58,850 nucleotides of DNA, from contig UBUL01000003.1 of NCBI GenBank assembly GCA_900468625.1, positions 1 to 58,850 of the forward strand, given 5' to 3'. The number at the start of each line of letters is the position of its first letter. Positions within the stretch are counted from its first letter, which is position 1. This stretch comes from Hyphomicrobiales bacterium (GTDB taxonomy: Bacteria > Pseudomonadota > Alphaproteobacteria > Rhizobiales > Rhizobiaceae). The translations under genes and the position numbers were made by a program. Below are positions 17,344-26,467 of the stretch, piece after piece. The notes under the pieces were generated by a model, which did not search any database, was not told the origin of the DNA, and was given only the letters and a program-made list of their open reading frames with translations.

Positions 17344-18981
17344 ATGGCGCAGGCACCTGACAGGACGCTCATCAGCGAGACAGCGTGGCAAAAGGCTGTG
17401 GCCCGCGAAGCCGTCATTCGGCCCATCGCTTTCGTAAAGAGCCTGACCGGCCAGGAGAGATTCGCCGCGTGCAGGCAGTTGGGTCTCAAGCCAACAAGGT
17501 TCTATCAGTTGCTCGCCCAGTTCCGGCGAAAGCCGGTTACCAGCTCACTGCTGGATGAGACGCCTGGTCCAGAGAAAGGGAGGCGGCTCCTATCACAGGA
17601 ACAAGAAGATGCTGTTGCGTGTGCCATCCAGGAAATCTATTGTCGTCGCGAGCGGCCGACGATCACCGCTGTCCATGATCATGTCCGTGTCATTTGCCGT
17701 CAGCGAGACGTACCTGCACCTTCTTGGAAAGCCGTGAAGGCCCGCATTGATCGCTCCGACCAGAGGAAGCTGGCCAAGGCCCGAGAGGGTGCCAAGGGCG
17801 CCCGTCAACAATTCGCGCCCGTTGTCGATGAGTATTCAGTCGGATACGGGCTGGAAGTCGTGCAGATCGATCACACATTGGTCGATCTCTTCGTTGTTGA
17901 CGCTGTAAACCGCCAACCATTGCAACGCCCTTGGCTGACGTTGGCAATCGATGTCGCCAGCCGCATGGTGGCCGGCTTCTACCTGAGCCTTGAGCACCCA
18001 TCGTCAACGTCGGTCGCCTTGGCCATTCGGCACATGGTTTTGCCGAAGGCTTCGTGGCTCGCTGAGCGAAACGTGATCGGCGACTGGCCCGTCCATGGTT
18101 TGCCCACCGCCATTCATCTCGACAATGCTCGGGAGTTTCGGGGAAAAGCGCTGGCGTGGGGAGCGTCCGAGCACGGCATCAATCTCATCCATCGACCGGT
18201 TGCTCGCCCACATTATAGTGGTCACATCGAGCGGCTGATCGGCACGATGATGGGCGCTGTTCACTTTCTGCCCGGCTCAACGTCGAGCGATATAGGGTGC
18301 CGTGGCGACTATGATCCGCAAAAGCATGCAGTCATGACTTTTGACGAGCTGGAGCGGTGGCTCACCCTTGAGATCGTCGGCCGCTATCACGCCGATATCC
18401 ACCGTGCGCTAAAGATTCCGCCTCGGCTGGCCTGGGAAGATGCCATCCTCTCGCGTCGGGAGCCTCTGCGGCTTCCCTATGACGAACACCGTTTCGTTCT
18501 GGATTTCCTCCCGTTCGAGGAACGCGTCATACGTCGTGACGGACTGCACCTGTTCGGCCTCAAATATTGGGATGATGTCCTGAGCCCATGGACCGGTGCG
18601 CCTGACAAGATGCGGGTTCGCTACGATCCTCGGGATATTTCCTGCGTGTTCGTCGACGGGCCAACCGGCGAAAGCTGGCCGGTTCGGTTTGCGGACCTCG
18701 GACGGCCGCGGATCACGCTCGGGGAGCACCGGCAGGCCGTGACCGCTTTGAAGGCTCGTGGACTGCAATCGGTTGATGAGCACCTGATCTTCGAGACCAT
18801 CGAAGCCCAGCGTCAGATTGTCGAGATGGCAGGTCGCCAAACGCGGAGTGTCCGTCGGGGAGCTGAGAGACAGTCGCGAGCACTGGCGGCGACCGACCGG
18901 CAGCAGGCAGAGATGACGGATGATGCCGACGAAGACGATTTCCCCGATTTGGCACCGTTGTCGGTGGAGGAATGGTCATGA
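17344..18981 (+). CDS. tniA: TniA/TnsB-like DDE transposase
   Basis: The 545-residue product carries N-terminal helix-turn-helix regions, an rve/DDE core and a Mu-transposase-like C-terminal barrel. The catalytic triad can be placed: Asp176 (VVQIDHTLVD), Asp260 (IHLDNAREF) and Glu296 (YSGHIERLIG), with the usual D-D-35-E spacing. This is the strand-transfer subunit of Tn7/Tn402-like elements and is followed by tniB and tniQ in the standard order. The length matches Tn5053-type TniA. Confidence 0.92.
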   Translation: MAQAPDRTLISETAWQKAVAREAVIRPIAFVKSLTGQERFAACRQLGLKPTRFYQLLAQFRRKPVTSSLLDETPGPEKGRRLLSQEQEDAVACAIQEIYCRRERPTITAVHDHVRVICRQRDVPAPSWKAVKARIDRSDQRKLAKAREGAKGARQQFAPVVDEYSVGYGLEVVQIDHTLVDLFVVDAVNRQPLQRPWLTLAIDVASRMVAGFYLSLEHPSSTSVALAIRHMVLPKASWLAERNVIGDWPVHGLPTAIHLDNAREFRGKALAWGASEHGINLIHRPVARPHYSGHIERLIGTMMGAVHFLPGSTSSDIGCRGDYDPQKHAVMTFDELERWLTLEIVGRYHADIHRALKIPPRLAWEDAILSRREPLRLPYDEHRFVLDFLPFEERVIRRDGLHLFGLKYWDDVLSPWTGAPDKMRVRYDPRDISCVFVDGPTGESWPVRFADLGRPRITLGEHRQAVTALKARGLQSVDEHLIFETIEAQRQIVEMAGRQTRSVRRGAERQSRALAATDRQQAEMTDDADEDDFPDLAPLSVEEWS

Positions 18982-19895
18982 GCGAATATGCCCATCTGCT
19001 GCCGGCCTATCGGCAGTATGCCGATATGGAGATTGAAGAGCGGGTCGCCTGGATCCGTGCGGATCGGTGGTTGGAAACAGCCGATGCGAGGGCTGCGTTG
19101 GCACGGCTTGAGGATCTGCTCTCCTATCCGCCGCGGGATCGAATGCCTTGTCTGCTTCTCTACGGCGGCACGGGCATGGGAAAGACAAAAATCATCCGAA
19201 AGTTTCTTCGCGATCACCAGCCAGTCTTCGATCGTGGAACCGGGGTGACGAGCATGCCAGTGGTGGCGATGCAGATGCCGGCCGAACCCGTCGAACGCGA
19301 CGTCTACGGCGAACTCCTCAATGCGATGAATGCACCGAGTCCAAGCGGAGACGCGACGTTCCGTCTGAAGACCACTTGCCGGACCCTGATGCGCAGGATG
19401 GGTGTTCGGATGCTGATCATCGATGAGATCCATGCCATGCTGACCGGGACATATCGGCAGCAACGGGTCTTCCTCAACGTCATCCGCTTTCTGGCGAACG
19501 ATCTGAAAGTCCCGCTGATCTGCGCCGGTACCGATCTCGCCCGGCAGGCGTTGTTGACGGATCCTCAGCTCGCGGAGAGGTTCGAAGCAATTCACCTGAA
19601 GCGCTGGTCCAATACACAGCAGCTCGCCCAATTGCTCGCAAGTCTCGGAAGCCTCCTGCCTCTGCGTGAGCCCTCACAGCTTGGGACCGCAGCCGTGCGC
19701 CGCAAGGTGCTGGATATGACTGATGGCGTCACGGTGCGAATTTTTCGCCTGATCGAGACGGTTGCGGTCGAAGCCGTCCGAAATGGGAAAGAGAGGATCA
19801 CCTTGGAGACCTTCGATGGTGACAACCTTGTCCTGCCGCTTGTGGCGATGGCGCGCCGCACTGAAGGCCGCCTGCAGCGGCATGCAAACCAGTGA
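18978..19895 (+). CDS. tniB: TniB/TnsC-like AAA ATPase
   Basis: TniB-type ATPases couple target selection to the transposase. The product has a Walker A box (YGGTGMGKTKI, about residue 60-70), Walker B (MLIIDEIHAM) and sensor motif ICAGTD. ATG 18978 is preferred over the in-frame ATG at 18972 because GGAGG sits seven bases before it. The start lies within the last codons of tniA (overlap), and its stop overlaps tniQ, so the three are translationally coupled. Confidence 0.92.
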   Translation: MSEYAHLLPAYRQYADMEIEERVAWIRADRWLETADARAALARLEDLLSYPPRDRMPCLLLYGGTGMGKTKIIRKFLRDHQPVFDRGTGVTSMPVVAMQMPAEPVERDVYGELLNAMNAPSPSGDATFRLKTTCRTLMRRMGVRMLIIDEIHAMLTGTYRQQRVFLNVIRFLANDLKVPLICAGTDLARQALLTDPQLAERFEAIHLKRWSNTQQLAQLLASLGSLLPLREPSQLGTAAVRRKVLDMTDGVTVRIFRLIETVAVEAVRNGKERITLETFDGDNLVLPLVAMARRTEGRLQRHANQ

Positions 19896-20956
19896 GACCG
19901 GTGCGGCTGCTGGCGATCGCCCCGCGGCCCTTTGAGGATGAACTCCTGAGCTGTTGGCATTGGCGGGTGGCGAGCCATTATTCCAGTTCGCCCCGGCAGG
20001 TCGAGAACTGGATAAGTGGCTCTTCGAGAGTTTCGGCCCCGCATCTCTTCAACCATGATATCCCTACCGACCAGTCCGCAACCCGATTATGGGCGCTTGC
20101 CTGTCGCCTGCGGCAAGGCGATCTGGAGCGACTGTCTCTGCGGGCGACAGGGCGCAGCAGGGCGTCATTCGTCAGCGATCCTGGCCATCGAGGCGTTTGT
20201 CCGGCATGTTTGGATGAAGATGCCGAGCAGGGGAGGGACCACTATTGCCGACGATCTTGGGCACGCGTCGAAGCCGTAGTCTGCCCTCAGCACAAGACTG
20301 GGCTCGAGATTAACTGCGGCGGGTGTTTCCGCACCGGTCTGTTTCAGTTTCGGTCTACGCCTGCCGGAGTCGTCAGACTATTTTGCCGTGAATGCGATGC
20401 GGTTGTGTCGGCGCGGCGGTTCCAGCGCCGCAATCAGACAGACTTGCTGCAGGTCGCCTCGTTGGTAGGCGAGGCAATAGGCAAGGGCGGGTCGGGGTTT
20501 GAACGGATTGAGGTGGCAAGCCGCTTCCTCTGGTCGCCGCGGCCGGAAGGGATGCCATACATCGCCGCGCTGGGTTTCCCGCTGCCATATGGCCAGCGAC
20601 CGTCAATTACAGCAGGCGCGGCGCCGCTGGCCAGCCTTCCACCGGCATGGCGAGCCGTGACCATTACGGCCATCGCAGACCTCCTTTTTCAGGAGACCGC
20701 CAAGAAGGCTCTACTCTCTTCCTCGGTTCGCGAAGCCTTTCGGCAATTCGAGTGCGGGCCAGTCCCAGCGTATCATCAGGTGCCTCCTCAAACGCGGGCC
20801 GCGTCAGTCCTAAATCTCCGTGCGGAAACCGAATACCGGCAGCTCGCCCGGGGCATTGTCGAAAGCGAAGGCTGGAAATCTCTGCCGTCCAAAGCAGGGC
20901 GCGCAAGAAACCGGGTAATCGGCAAGCTGATGCTCCGCGCCCTCAATGGCGGATGA
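19892..20956 (+). CDS. tniQ: TniQ/TnsD-like target-selection protein
   Basis: The 354-residue product has an N-terminal TniQ domain (PRPFEDELLSCWHWRVA at 10-26) and a zinc-binding region with paired cysteines (VCPACL near 105, then VCPQHKTGLEINCGGC). TniQ proteins direct Tn5053/Tn7-like elements to their targets. The start overlaps tniB by four bases. Its final 14 bases overlap the convergent serine recombinase gene, so its C-terminus may have been altered at the junction. Confidence 0.88.
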   Translation: MRPVRLLAIAPRPFEDELLSCWHWRVASHYSSSPRQVENWISGSSRVSAPHLFNHDIPTDQSATRLWALACRLRQGDLERLSLRATGRSRASFVSDPGHRGVCPACLDEDAEQGRDHYCRRSWARVEAVVCPQHKTGLEINCGGCFRTGLFQFRSTPAGVVRLFCRECDAVVSARRFQRRNQTDLLQVASLVGEAIGKGGSGFERIEVASRFLWSPRPEGMPYIAALGFPLPYGQRPSITAGAAPLASLPPAWRAVTITAIADLLFQETAKKALLSSSVREAFRQFECGPVPAYHQVPPQTRAASVLNLRAETEYRQLARGIVESEGWKSLPSKAGRARNRVIGKLMLRALNGG

Positions 20957-21860
20957 GACCAAACCGAAGTGCCTCATCCAGCAGGTGGCGGACCGAGGAA
21001 GGCTGCCATTTACGCCCACCGCGCGCCGGCCGCTCGCCCATCTGATCCAGTTGCGCGGCAATGTCGCGTAGCGACAGGGCGGGATCGGCAATGGCAATCG
21101 CCGCAACGATCTTCATCAGATGACCCTCTGGCGCACGGCGGGGTGAGCGAGCCAGGAGCTCGGGCTCGGCCAGCTTCTCGCGCACCATCCGATGCACCGC
21201 GCGGCGCAGTCGCTCCACCGTCCAGTCATGGCCGCGGCGATTGAGCACCCGAACGACATTGTCCCAGCTGTGCTGAGGCCGGAGTTGCCGCACCATCGGC
21301 AGCCAGGTCTGGGCGGACGAGATCAGCTCGTCGAGATAGAGTTTTTCGCGCGCCTTCGAGACTGCCTTGATCGCTTCTGGTCGCCGCTCTCGAAGTCCGG
21401 GATTACCCGGCAGCTTGCCACGCGCTTTTGCCGCCTTAATGCCAGCTCTGGTTCGTTCGGCGATCAAAGCCCGTTCGAGCTGCGCGACGGCGCCAAGGAC
21501 CTGGAGGGAGAACATGCCCTGCGGCGTGGACGTGTCGATCGGATCGCGGATCGATCTAAAATGGACGCCGCGTTCTTCAAGGTCCTCGATCACCTGCAAC
21601 AGATGGCTGACTGAGCGGGCGAGGCGATCCAGCCGGACAACGACAAGCACGTCGCCAGCCGCGAGCTCTCCGAGCAGTCTCGTCAGAACCGGCCGGGCCC
21701 GTGATGCGCCCGATCCGTGCTCCTGAAAAATACGTTCGCAGCCGGCGGCGCGCAATTCGTCCATCTGCGCATCATGGACCTGATCGTCGGTCGAAACGCG
21801 GGCATAGCCGATAAGACGTTTGGCGGCCGGCGCTGGATTATCGGCATGCCGTTTTGCCAT
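20943..21860 (-). CDS. Serine recombinase (resolvase/invertase type)
   Basis: The 305-residue product has a resolvase catalytic domain at about 15-155: YARVSTDDQ (catalytic Ser), LVVVRLDRLARSV, and FSLQVLGAVAQLERALIAERT. A longer C-terminal part follows, with two DNA-binding-like helical regions, rather than the short HTH of Tn3 resolvases. In Tn402/Tn5053 the resolvase gene is co-directional with tniABQ. Here it is convergent and overlaps the end of tniQ by 14 bases. It may serve as the co-integrate resolvase of the element, or be a neighbour. Confidence 0.9.
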   Translation of the reverse strand: MAKRHADNPAPAAKRLIGYARVSTDDQVHDAQMDELRAAGCERIFQEHGSGASRARPVLTRLLGELAAGDVLVVVRLDRLARSVSHLLQVIEDLEERGVHFRSIRDPIDTSTPQGMFSLQVLGAVAQLERALIAERTRAGIKAAKARGKLPGNPGLRERRPEAIKAVSKAREKLYLDELISSAQTWLPMVRQLRPQHSWDNVVRVLNRRGHDWTVERLRRAVHRMVREKLAEPELLARSPRRAPEGHLMKIVAAIAIADPALSLRDIAAQLDQMGERPARGGRKWQPSSVRHLLDEALRFGLIRH

Positions 21861-22380
21861 GGTTTTCTCGCGCGTTTTTCAGGTGCTTTGTACAGATAAG
21901 GAATGCGTGAGAAAACGAACAGTTGCAAGCGTGTTTTAAGCATTGAATACACGCCCGCCAGACTCGAAACGCCATCGCGGCCGAGCCACGGCCGTCCGGA
22001 TAGGTAAACGCGCGCCAGCGGGCTTCTGTGGTGGAAATGCTGGAAAACCAGTGGTTTCGAAGATAGTGGAACGCCCAAGGCCTCGCTCAAGGGTCTTGAC
22101 GTCTATCTCGGTGGCGGCGCCAGTTCATTTGGCCCGACGGCGCGGGTCGAATTCTGCTTGGGCGAGTCTGGTTAACCCGGCCGAAATCCGCTGAAAAGCC
22201 CGGAAAACCAAGCGTTTCCGGTCATCCAAGGCGACCGACACACCGATTTGCGCCGCGAAATCAACAACCATCGATAATTGGTACTTATCGATGGTTAGGA
22301 CGCCAACTATCAATCATGGCATGTGACGAACCCAATTATTGATATAGAGTTCCTTTAGGAAATCCTTTACCATAATATCA
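21861..22380. other. Region between the recombinase and the RHE_PE00001-like gene
   Basis: No gene is seen in these 520 bases. The part next to the recombinase start holds GCGTGT/ACACGC (about 21934-21959), a possible res half. A perfect 12-bp inverted repeat lies at 22266-22296 and is listed separately. The right end of the tni element may also be here, but no inverted partner of the left end was identified. Confidence 0.4.
22266..22296. promoter_or_regulatory. Perfect 12-bp inverted repeat (operator-like)
   Basis: AACCATCGATAA (22266-22277) and TTATCGATGGTT (22285-22296) pair perfectly around the 7-base centre TTGGTAC. No T-run follows. It lies 84 bases upstream of the RHE_PE00001-like gene, which encodes a DNA-binding protein, so autoregulation is a natural guess. 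Confidence 0.6.
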
Positions 22381-23529
22381 ATGGCTTACGATGTTTCGAA
22401 AATCAGCATGAGCACCTTAATGCGACCGGCTTTCGACGCTGGCGTCGCGCTCACCCGTCTCGACGAGCGGATCGCCCGCTCGCCGGTCGGCGCGGGGTGG
22501 ATCGAACGAACGCATTATGCCGACGCCTGCGCCTCCCTCTGGATCGATGGCGAACTCGTCAATCTCGAAGACCTCGTCCTCCACGACGCCACTCGCGATA
22601 CCCGCACCCCCACCCACGAACTGACCATCGCCCGCGACGTCCTTCGCACACGCCGACGGATTTCCGCGCAGTCACCGGACTGGGCGCTATCCGCGGACGG
22701 CATCCGAACCTTGCGACAGACCCAGGCGTGGCCTGGACCATCAGGCGGTCCTGACAGCACCCCGAACGACAGCCGCGTCGAGCCTGCAGGAGTGGTCGAG
22801 CGAGAAGGGGAGGATATAGATGACGTCGAAAATCTTCCGGGTGTAGACTATGCCGACATCGATGCAGTGCTGGCCCGATCGGCAGCGGCCATTGAGGACG
22901 CCAGACGTCCCGGCCACGCCGGCGGCCGTGCGACGGCGAGCCGTCCCGAAAAGGATCCGATGATCTACGATCTTGACTGGGACGAGGATGCCCGGCTCGA
23001 CGAATGGCGCGAAGTGCTCCGCCAGGTCGAACATCTGCCTGCGGTGCTGCAGGCGATCGTTGCTCTCGATGCCTGGAACGCGCTGTCCGTGCTGCAGCAC
23101 GCGCCCTGGCTTGGCCGACTGTTGGCCGCCTCGATCTCTCGCCAGGCCGGCGTCACGACCGGCGCTCATCTCGCCGCCACCAATCTCGGCCTGAAAGCCA
23201 TCCCTGTCGATCGGCGCCGGCATCGCGACCGGGAGACCCGGCTGCTCGCGATTGCCCAAGGCCTGATCGCGGGTGCCGAAATCGGTATGAAGGAGCATGA
23301 CCGGCTGGTGCTCGCGCAAAGGATGTTCGAGCGGAAGCTGCAAGGGCGCCGGACGTCGTCAAAGCTGCCGGAACTGGTCGAGCTGGTGGTGGCAAAACCG
23401 TTGGTGTCGGCCGAGATGGTGGCGAAAACACTCGAAGTCACGCCGCAGGCGGCGCGGCGGATCGTTTCGGAGCTTGGGTTGAGGGAGATGACAGGGAGGG
23501 GGAGGTTTCGGGCATGGGGGGCACTTTAA
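22381..23529 (+). CDS. RHE_PE00001-family plasmid protein (DUF1612 + HTH)
   Basis: The 382-residue product resembles the RHE_PE00001 family of rhizobial plasmids. The N-terminal part has [32 protein letters not shown] sequence (about 23-55), a feature of that family. The middle is an acidic linker ([20 protein letters not shown]), then the DUF1612 region ([21 protein letters not shown]) and a C-terminal winged helix ([20 protein letters not shown]). Function unknown; a DNA-binding or regulatory role follows from the HTH. ATG 22408 is an alternative start. A strong palindrome lies upstream. Confidence 0.85.
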   Translation: MAYDVSKISMSTLMRPAFDAGVALTRLDERIARSPVGAGWIERTHYADACASLWIDGELVNLEDLVLHDATRDTRTPTHELTIARDVLRTRRRISAQSPDWALSADGIRTLRQTQAWPGPSGGPDSTPNDSRVEPAGVVEREGEDIDDVENLPGVDYADIDAVLARSAAAIEDARRPGHAGGRATASRPEKDPMIYDLDWDEDARLDEWREVLRQVEHLPAVLQAIVALDAWNALSVLQHAPWLGRLLAASISRQAGVTTGAHLAATNLGLKAIPVDRRRHRDRETRLLAIAQGLIAGAEIGMKEHDRLVLAQRMFERKLQGRRTSSKLPELVELVVAKPLVSAEMVAKTLEVTPQAARRIVSELGLREMTGRGRFRAWGAL

Positions 23530-23550
23530 CGCGCATCGCAAGTTCAGTGC

Positions 23551-24207
23551 TTACCATTGAACCTCGGTAGCAAGATACTCTGCCCAGACAGCTCTTACGC
23601 GTAATAGGCCTTCTTGCTGTACAGAATAGCGGTAGGTGTTTTCCTGTACGACTACCCAGCCAGCGCACAAATCCGCACCGGTGAAAACGCGCGTAAGCAT
23701 TCGGCTTCCGACTTCTGGCAGCCTTACAAAACCTCCCTCGTCGTCCAAGCTCTCGAAGTCTGCACGTTCGCTTGACGACAGATATTCTAGAGGAGACGAC
23801 CAAACATGAACCGGTGGCTCGAGCATTGGCTCCCCGAACTCAAAGTAGGCGTGGCCACGCGCGTTCTTCAGGATCACACGGTGGAGGCGAGCAGTGTCTG
23901 GTCGCCAGACAATTTTCTTATCGCCCCCTAGAGTCCGATATTCGATCTTTGAGCGTTCGATCAGGGCGCGGAGAGCTTTGCTATCGGTCAGTGCTCGAGC
24001 CGCGCTTGCGTTGCGTTGGTGTCCGGGATCGGTCGATCCAGATAAAACGCAACTCAGGAAAGTGACAGCGTACTGCTCATCTCGTGAAAAACCGTTGTTA
24101 CACTCGCGGCAGATAGTCACTACCGGTAGATGATGGGGTCTTGGTTTGAGTAAGAAGCTCTTTGTCGGAACGTGATCCTCATTCGTCTCAAGGCCAGCAA
24201 GAGGTCG
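23551..24207 (-). pseudogene. HNH-like protein with a broken or missing start
   Basis: The frame from a GTG at 24120 to the stop at 23551 encodes CRECNNGFSRDEQYAVTFL, the second Cys pair and helix of a known HNH-like nuclease family. Upstream in the same frame the family sequence continues (EDHVPTKSFLLKPRPHHLPVV), back to a TGA just before about 24252. There is no ATG, GTG or TTG in that extension. The first C-x-x-C zinc pair is also not evident. Either a frameshift has removed the true N-terminus (an ATG in another frame lies at about 24251) or translation starts late and yields a crippled protein. Confidence 0.55.
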
Positions 24208-24346
24208 AGCGCAATGAGTTCTTTTTGTGCGCCGGCTTTCGCGCCACGCTCATATGCGCTAGCGATGTTGCTCGATGGAATGTCTTGTGTCAGATGTGGG
24301 TTGCTTGGGATATTTTACTATAACCAGTTTCCTCGATGATGGTTTT

Positions 24347-24565
24347 CTATTGCTGAACTGGAACGACCGCCGGCGGGGTAGTGGTTGATGGTTGTGCAGT
24401 TATCTGCGCCGAGCCATTAAGATCCGTCCTACCGTCGTACGGCCAAAAACCCCAGGCGAGCAGCGTGACCACCATAATCGCAAGGACCGCGATCCATGAG
24501 ATCCAGGGGTTGTAGCGATCTGGAGTCGTCCTGAGGTCTGGCTTTGGTCTATTATCATTGCTCAT
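24347..24565 (-). CDS. Small single-span membrane protein, paralogue A
   Basis: The 72-residue product has a basic N-terminus (MSNDNRPKPDLRTTPDRYN), one membrane helix (WISWIAVLAIMVVTLLAWGF) ending in WGFWP, and a Thr/Pro-rich tail (TTTPPAVVPVQQ), so the tail should be periplasmic. It is a clear paralogue of the gene at 33073-33282, which shares MSND at the start, FWP after the helix and the same kind of tail. Function unknown. Confidence 0.7.
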   Translation of the reverse strand: MSNDNRPKPDLRTTPDRYNPWISWIAVLAIMVVTLLAWGFWPYDGRTDLNGSAQITAQPSTTTPPAVVPVQQ

Positions 24566-24809
24566 CTGGTGTACTCCCTGATGATAAGTCGCAACTGCGG
24601 CTAAGGTTCCGGGCTATGCAAGGCAAAGAGAGAGGCGCACCAAAGAAAGTCGGCGGGTGGTAGGAAGTTTTTGGGTAACTGCTGGCGAAGCACGTGGACG
24701 GTGCATTCAGCTGAGACAGCGATGCAACCCCATCAACGGAATGGCTCGGCTCAGGTCCTGGTAGAGACGCTTCACGCGCTCAGTTTTAAGCGCTACTCGA
24801 TGCTATGCG

Positions 24810-25110
24810 GTCACTGTCACTCCTGTGGTGGGATCGAAGGGCTCTCCGGTCTGGAGCACGGCGTGCACGATGACCGCAAGCTTTCGTGCGACAGCCACAG
24901 CAGCTCTTTTGAAACCGATCCTCTCCCGTAGCTGAACCCCCATGTTCGCAAGGAACTCTGCACGGAGCTGCGCATGAGAATGACCGACGCTGCTTCGTAG
25001 AGAAGCCCATGCAGACGGCAATCGCCGTGTCGGGATAATATGGCCGTCGTAATCGACTTCGCCGGATTGGCAGCGTCGTGTGGTGAGGCTGACGAGTTTC
25101 ACGACGCTTT
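24810..25110 (-). pseudogene. IS110-family transposase, C-terminal remnant
   Basis: Three pieces in shifted frames reconstruct the C-terminus of an IS110/IS1111 transposase: SGEVDYDGHI, then RHGDCRLHGLLYEAASVIL and SSLRTWG, then LRERIGFKRAAVAVARKLAV. At least two frameshifts separate them. The N-terminal DEDD domain is absent, so it is inactive. Another fragment, from the N-terminus, lies at 33868. Confidence 0.8.
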
Positions 25111-25221
25111 GCCCCAGATTTTCATTTGCGGTTGATCCATCCAGTCGCCGGGAACCCTTTGATGCATCTGCTATATCGAGAGCAAAATATGGTCACGGTG
25201 AACTGCAAAGTCGGGTGAAAT

Positions 25222-25482
25222 CTAGACTTGAACAGCGGATGCGTCTACGCCGTCGAGAACGGCGCCCCCTTCATTTTCCCAGGCTGCTAGGGCGGCCGGA
25301 TTTGCATTCCGCTTTTGCCGACGCGAACGCGGGTAGCCACCAGGCGAAATCGTCGCCGCACGGATTCTTCGGATGGTGATTATGTCGTCATCATGGTCGC
25401 CGCCCGGCGATGGTTCCATATCGGAAGTCACATATTCAGCCTTCTTGAGCACCCGGTTTAGATTTGTCTGCTTATTTGACAT
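25222..25482 (-). CDS. Small hydrophilic protein downstream of CPI-motif protein
   Basis: The 86-residue product starts with MSNKQTNLNRVLKKAEYVTS and has an acidic run (GGDHDDDI). It begins three bases after the stop of the 63-residue CPI-motif gene, so the two form an operon. The frame is open and well started, but no family is known. Confidence 0.5.
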   Translation of the reverse strand: MSNKQTNLNRVLKKAEYVTSDMEPSPGGDHDDDIITIRRIRAATISPGGYPRSRRQKRNANPAALAAWENEGGAVLDGVDASAVQV

Positions 25483-25485
25483 TTC

Positions 25486-25677
25486 TCAGCTCTCTCGTTG
25501 GGGTCGCCTCGGCCGGTTGCGTTCGATACGCAGCGCTTTGAGCAGGGCAGCGTTTTCCAGTCGTTTGGCAATGTCACCTGTATCAATCGCGCGAAATACC
25601 GTGGCGGTCTTTTTGCGGATAGGGCATAGGAAGCTCTTTGCGACTCTTCTGGCGGAGGTCACTCTAACCGGCGGCAT
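25486..25677 (-). CDS. CPI-motif small protein, paralogue 1
   Basis: This 63-residue basic protein carries the block CPIRKKTATVFRAIDTGDIA and then RLENAALLKALRIERNRP. Two other copies are in the window, at 33352-33519 and 36037-36207. The family is unrecognised. The single conserved Cys at the CPI motif, and strict conservation of the helix AALLKALRIER, suggest a folded protein rather than chance. Unlike the other two, this copy has no intact 42-residue membrane peptide upstream. Confidence 0.65.
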   Translation of the reverse strand: MPPVRVTSARRVAKSFLCPIRKKTATVFRAIDTGDIAKRLENAALLKALRIERNRPRRPQRES

Positions 25678-25852
25678 AACGGCATTCCTTTGCTGCTGGG
25701 TCTATGGTTGGCGCTGCTGCCAGGCGCTCGTGGTTCCGGCAGCAATCCTCCACCCGACCGGTCCCCAGATCAGGCGAAGTGCGTAAACAGAACCCGAAAG
25801 AAACACCGCAGAGCGTTCAAAGAAGGGCGAGTTCAATCCGCTCAACGGTAGC

Positions 25853-26017
25853 TTAGTGGCAGCTTATGATCTGCTCTTTCGAAGAGCTAATATCGCGTAG
25901 GCGACACTCTTCTCGGGCGATCAGGAAGCGCAAATCTTTTACTTCCCGCTCGTCCGTCGCCCCAATAAGGCGCTCACGAAAGTATTGAATGTTGGCAATT
26001 GCGACGAGGCGGTCCAT
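25853..26017 (-). CDS. Small helical orphan protein
   Basis: The ATG at 26017 (MDRLVAIANIQYF) gives a 54-residue product; a longer frame to 26143 exists but reads like non-coding sequence. The product is charged and helical (RERLIGATDEREVKDLRFLI). An AAGGAAAAG lies just upstream of this start. Function unknown. Confidence 0.5.
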   Translation of the reverse strand: MDRLVAIANIQYFRERLIGATDEREVKDLRFLIAREECRLRDISSSKEQIISCH

Positions 26018-26143
26018 AGCACTTTTCCTTCCATGGAAATATTTCCACGAAACACCGTGCGCCCGTTGGAGTGCTTTGGCAACAACTTTAAAATAATGCT
26101 GTAATATAGCGCTGCTTTGTATGCAACGCCAAATCGAAGCCAC

Positions 26144-26467
26144 CCATATGCCAGAAGGAGTCCGCCAGGGGTGCTAACGGACTCCAAAAAGCTCAGATGC
26201 CAGAACAGGTAACAACGAACCGAGCAGGTATGTTAGACCACACTAACGCAAGATTAGCGAATGAATTCCGTTGATCCTTAGGTCACCGAGGCGATGCTGC
26301 CAAAACTGCCTTCGTGGGCAATGGGCGCACGCGAGATCCGCATCACGCTGATCATGGTTCATTCTGGAGTTACCGCAAAAAAACAGCGGGGTCGTAGGTT
26401 CGATCCCGCTCATGAGCAAAAGGGGTTCGCAAAATCTATCTGAAGCATTAGACGAATGACATCAACG
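26144..26467. other. Intergenic region with a tRNA-like T-arm
   Basis: These 324 bases hold no gene. At about 26382-26408 the + strand reads GGGGTCGTAGGTTCGATCCC, which looks like the T-arm and 3' part of a tRNA, but no acceptor or anticodon arm precedes it. It may be a remnant of an attachment site. Confidence 0.35.
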
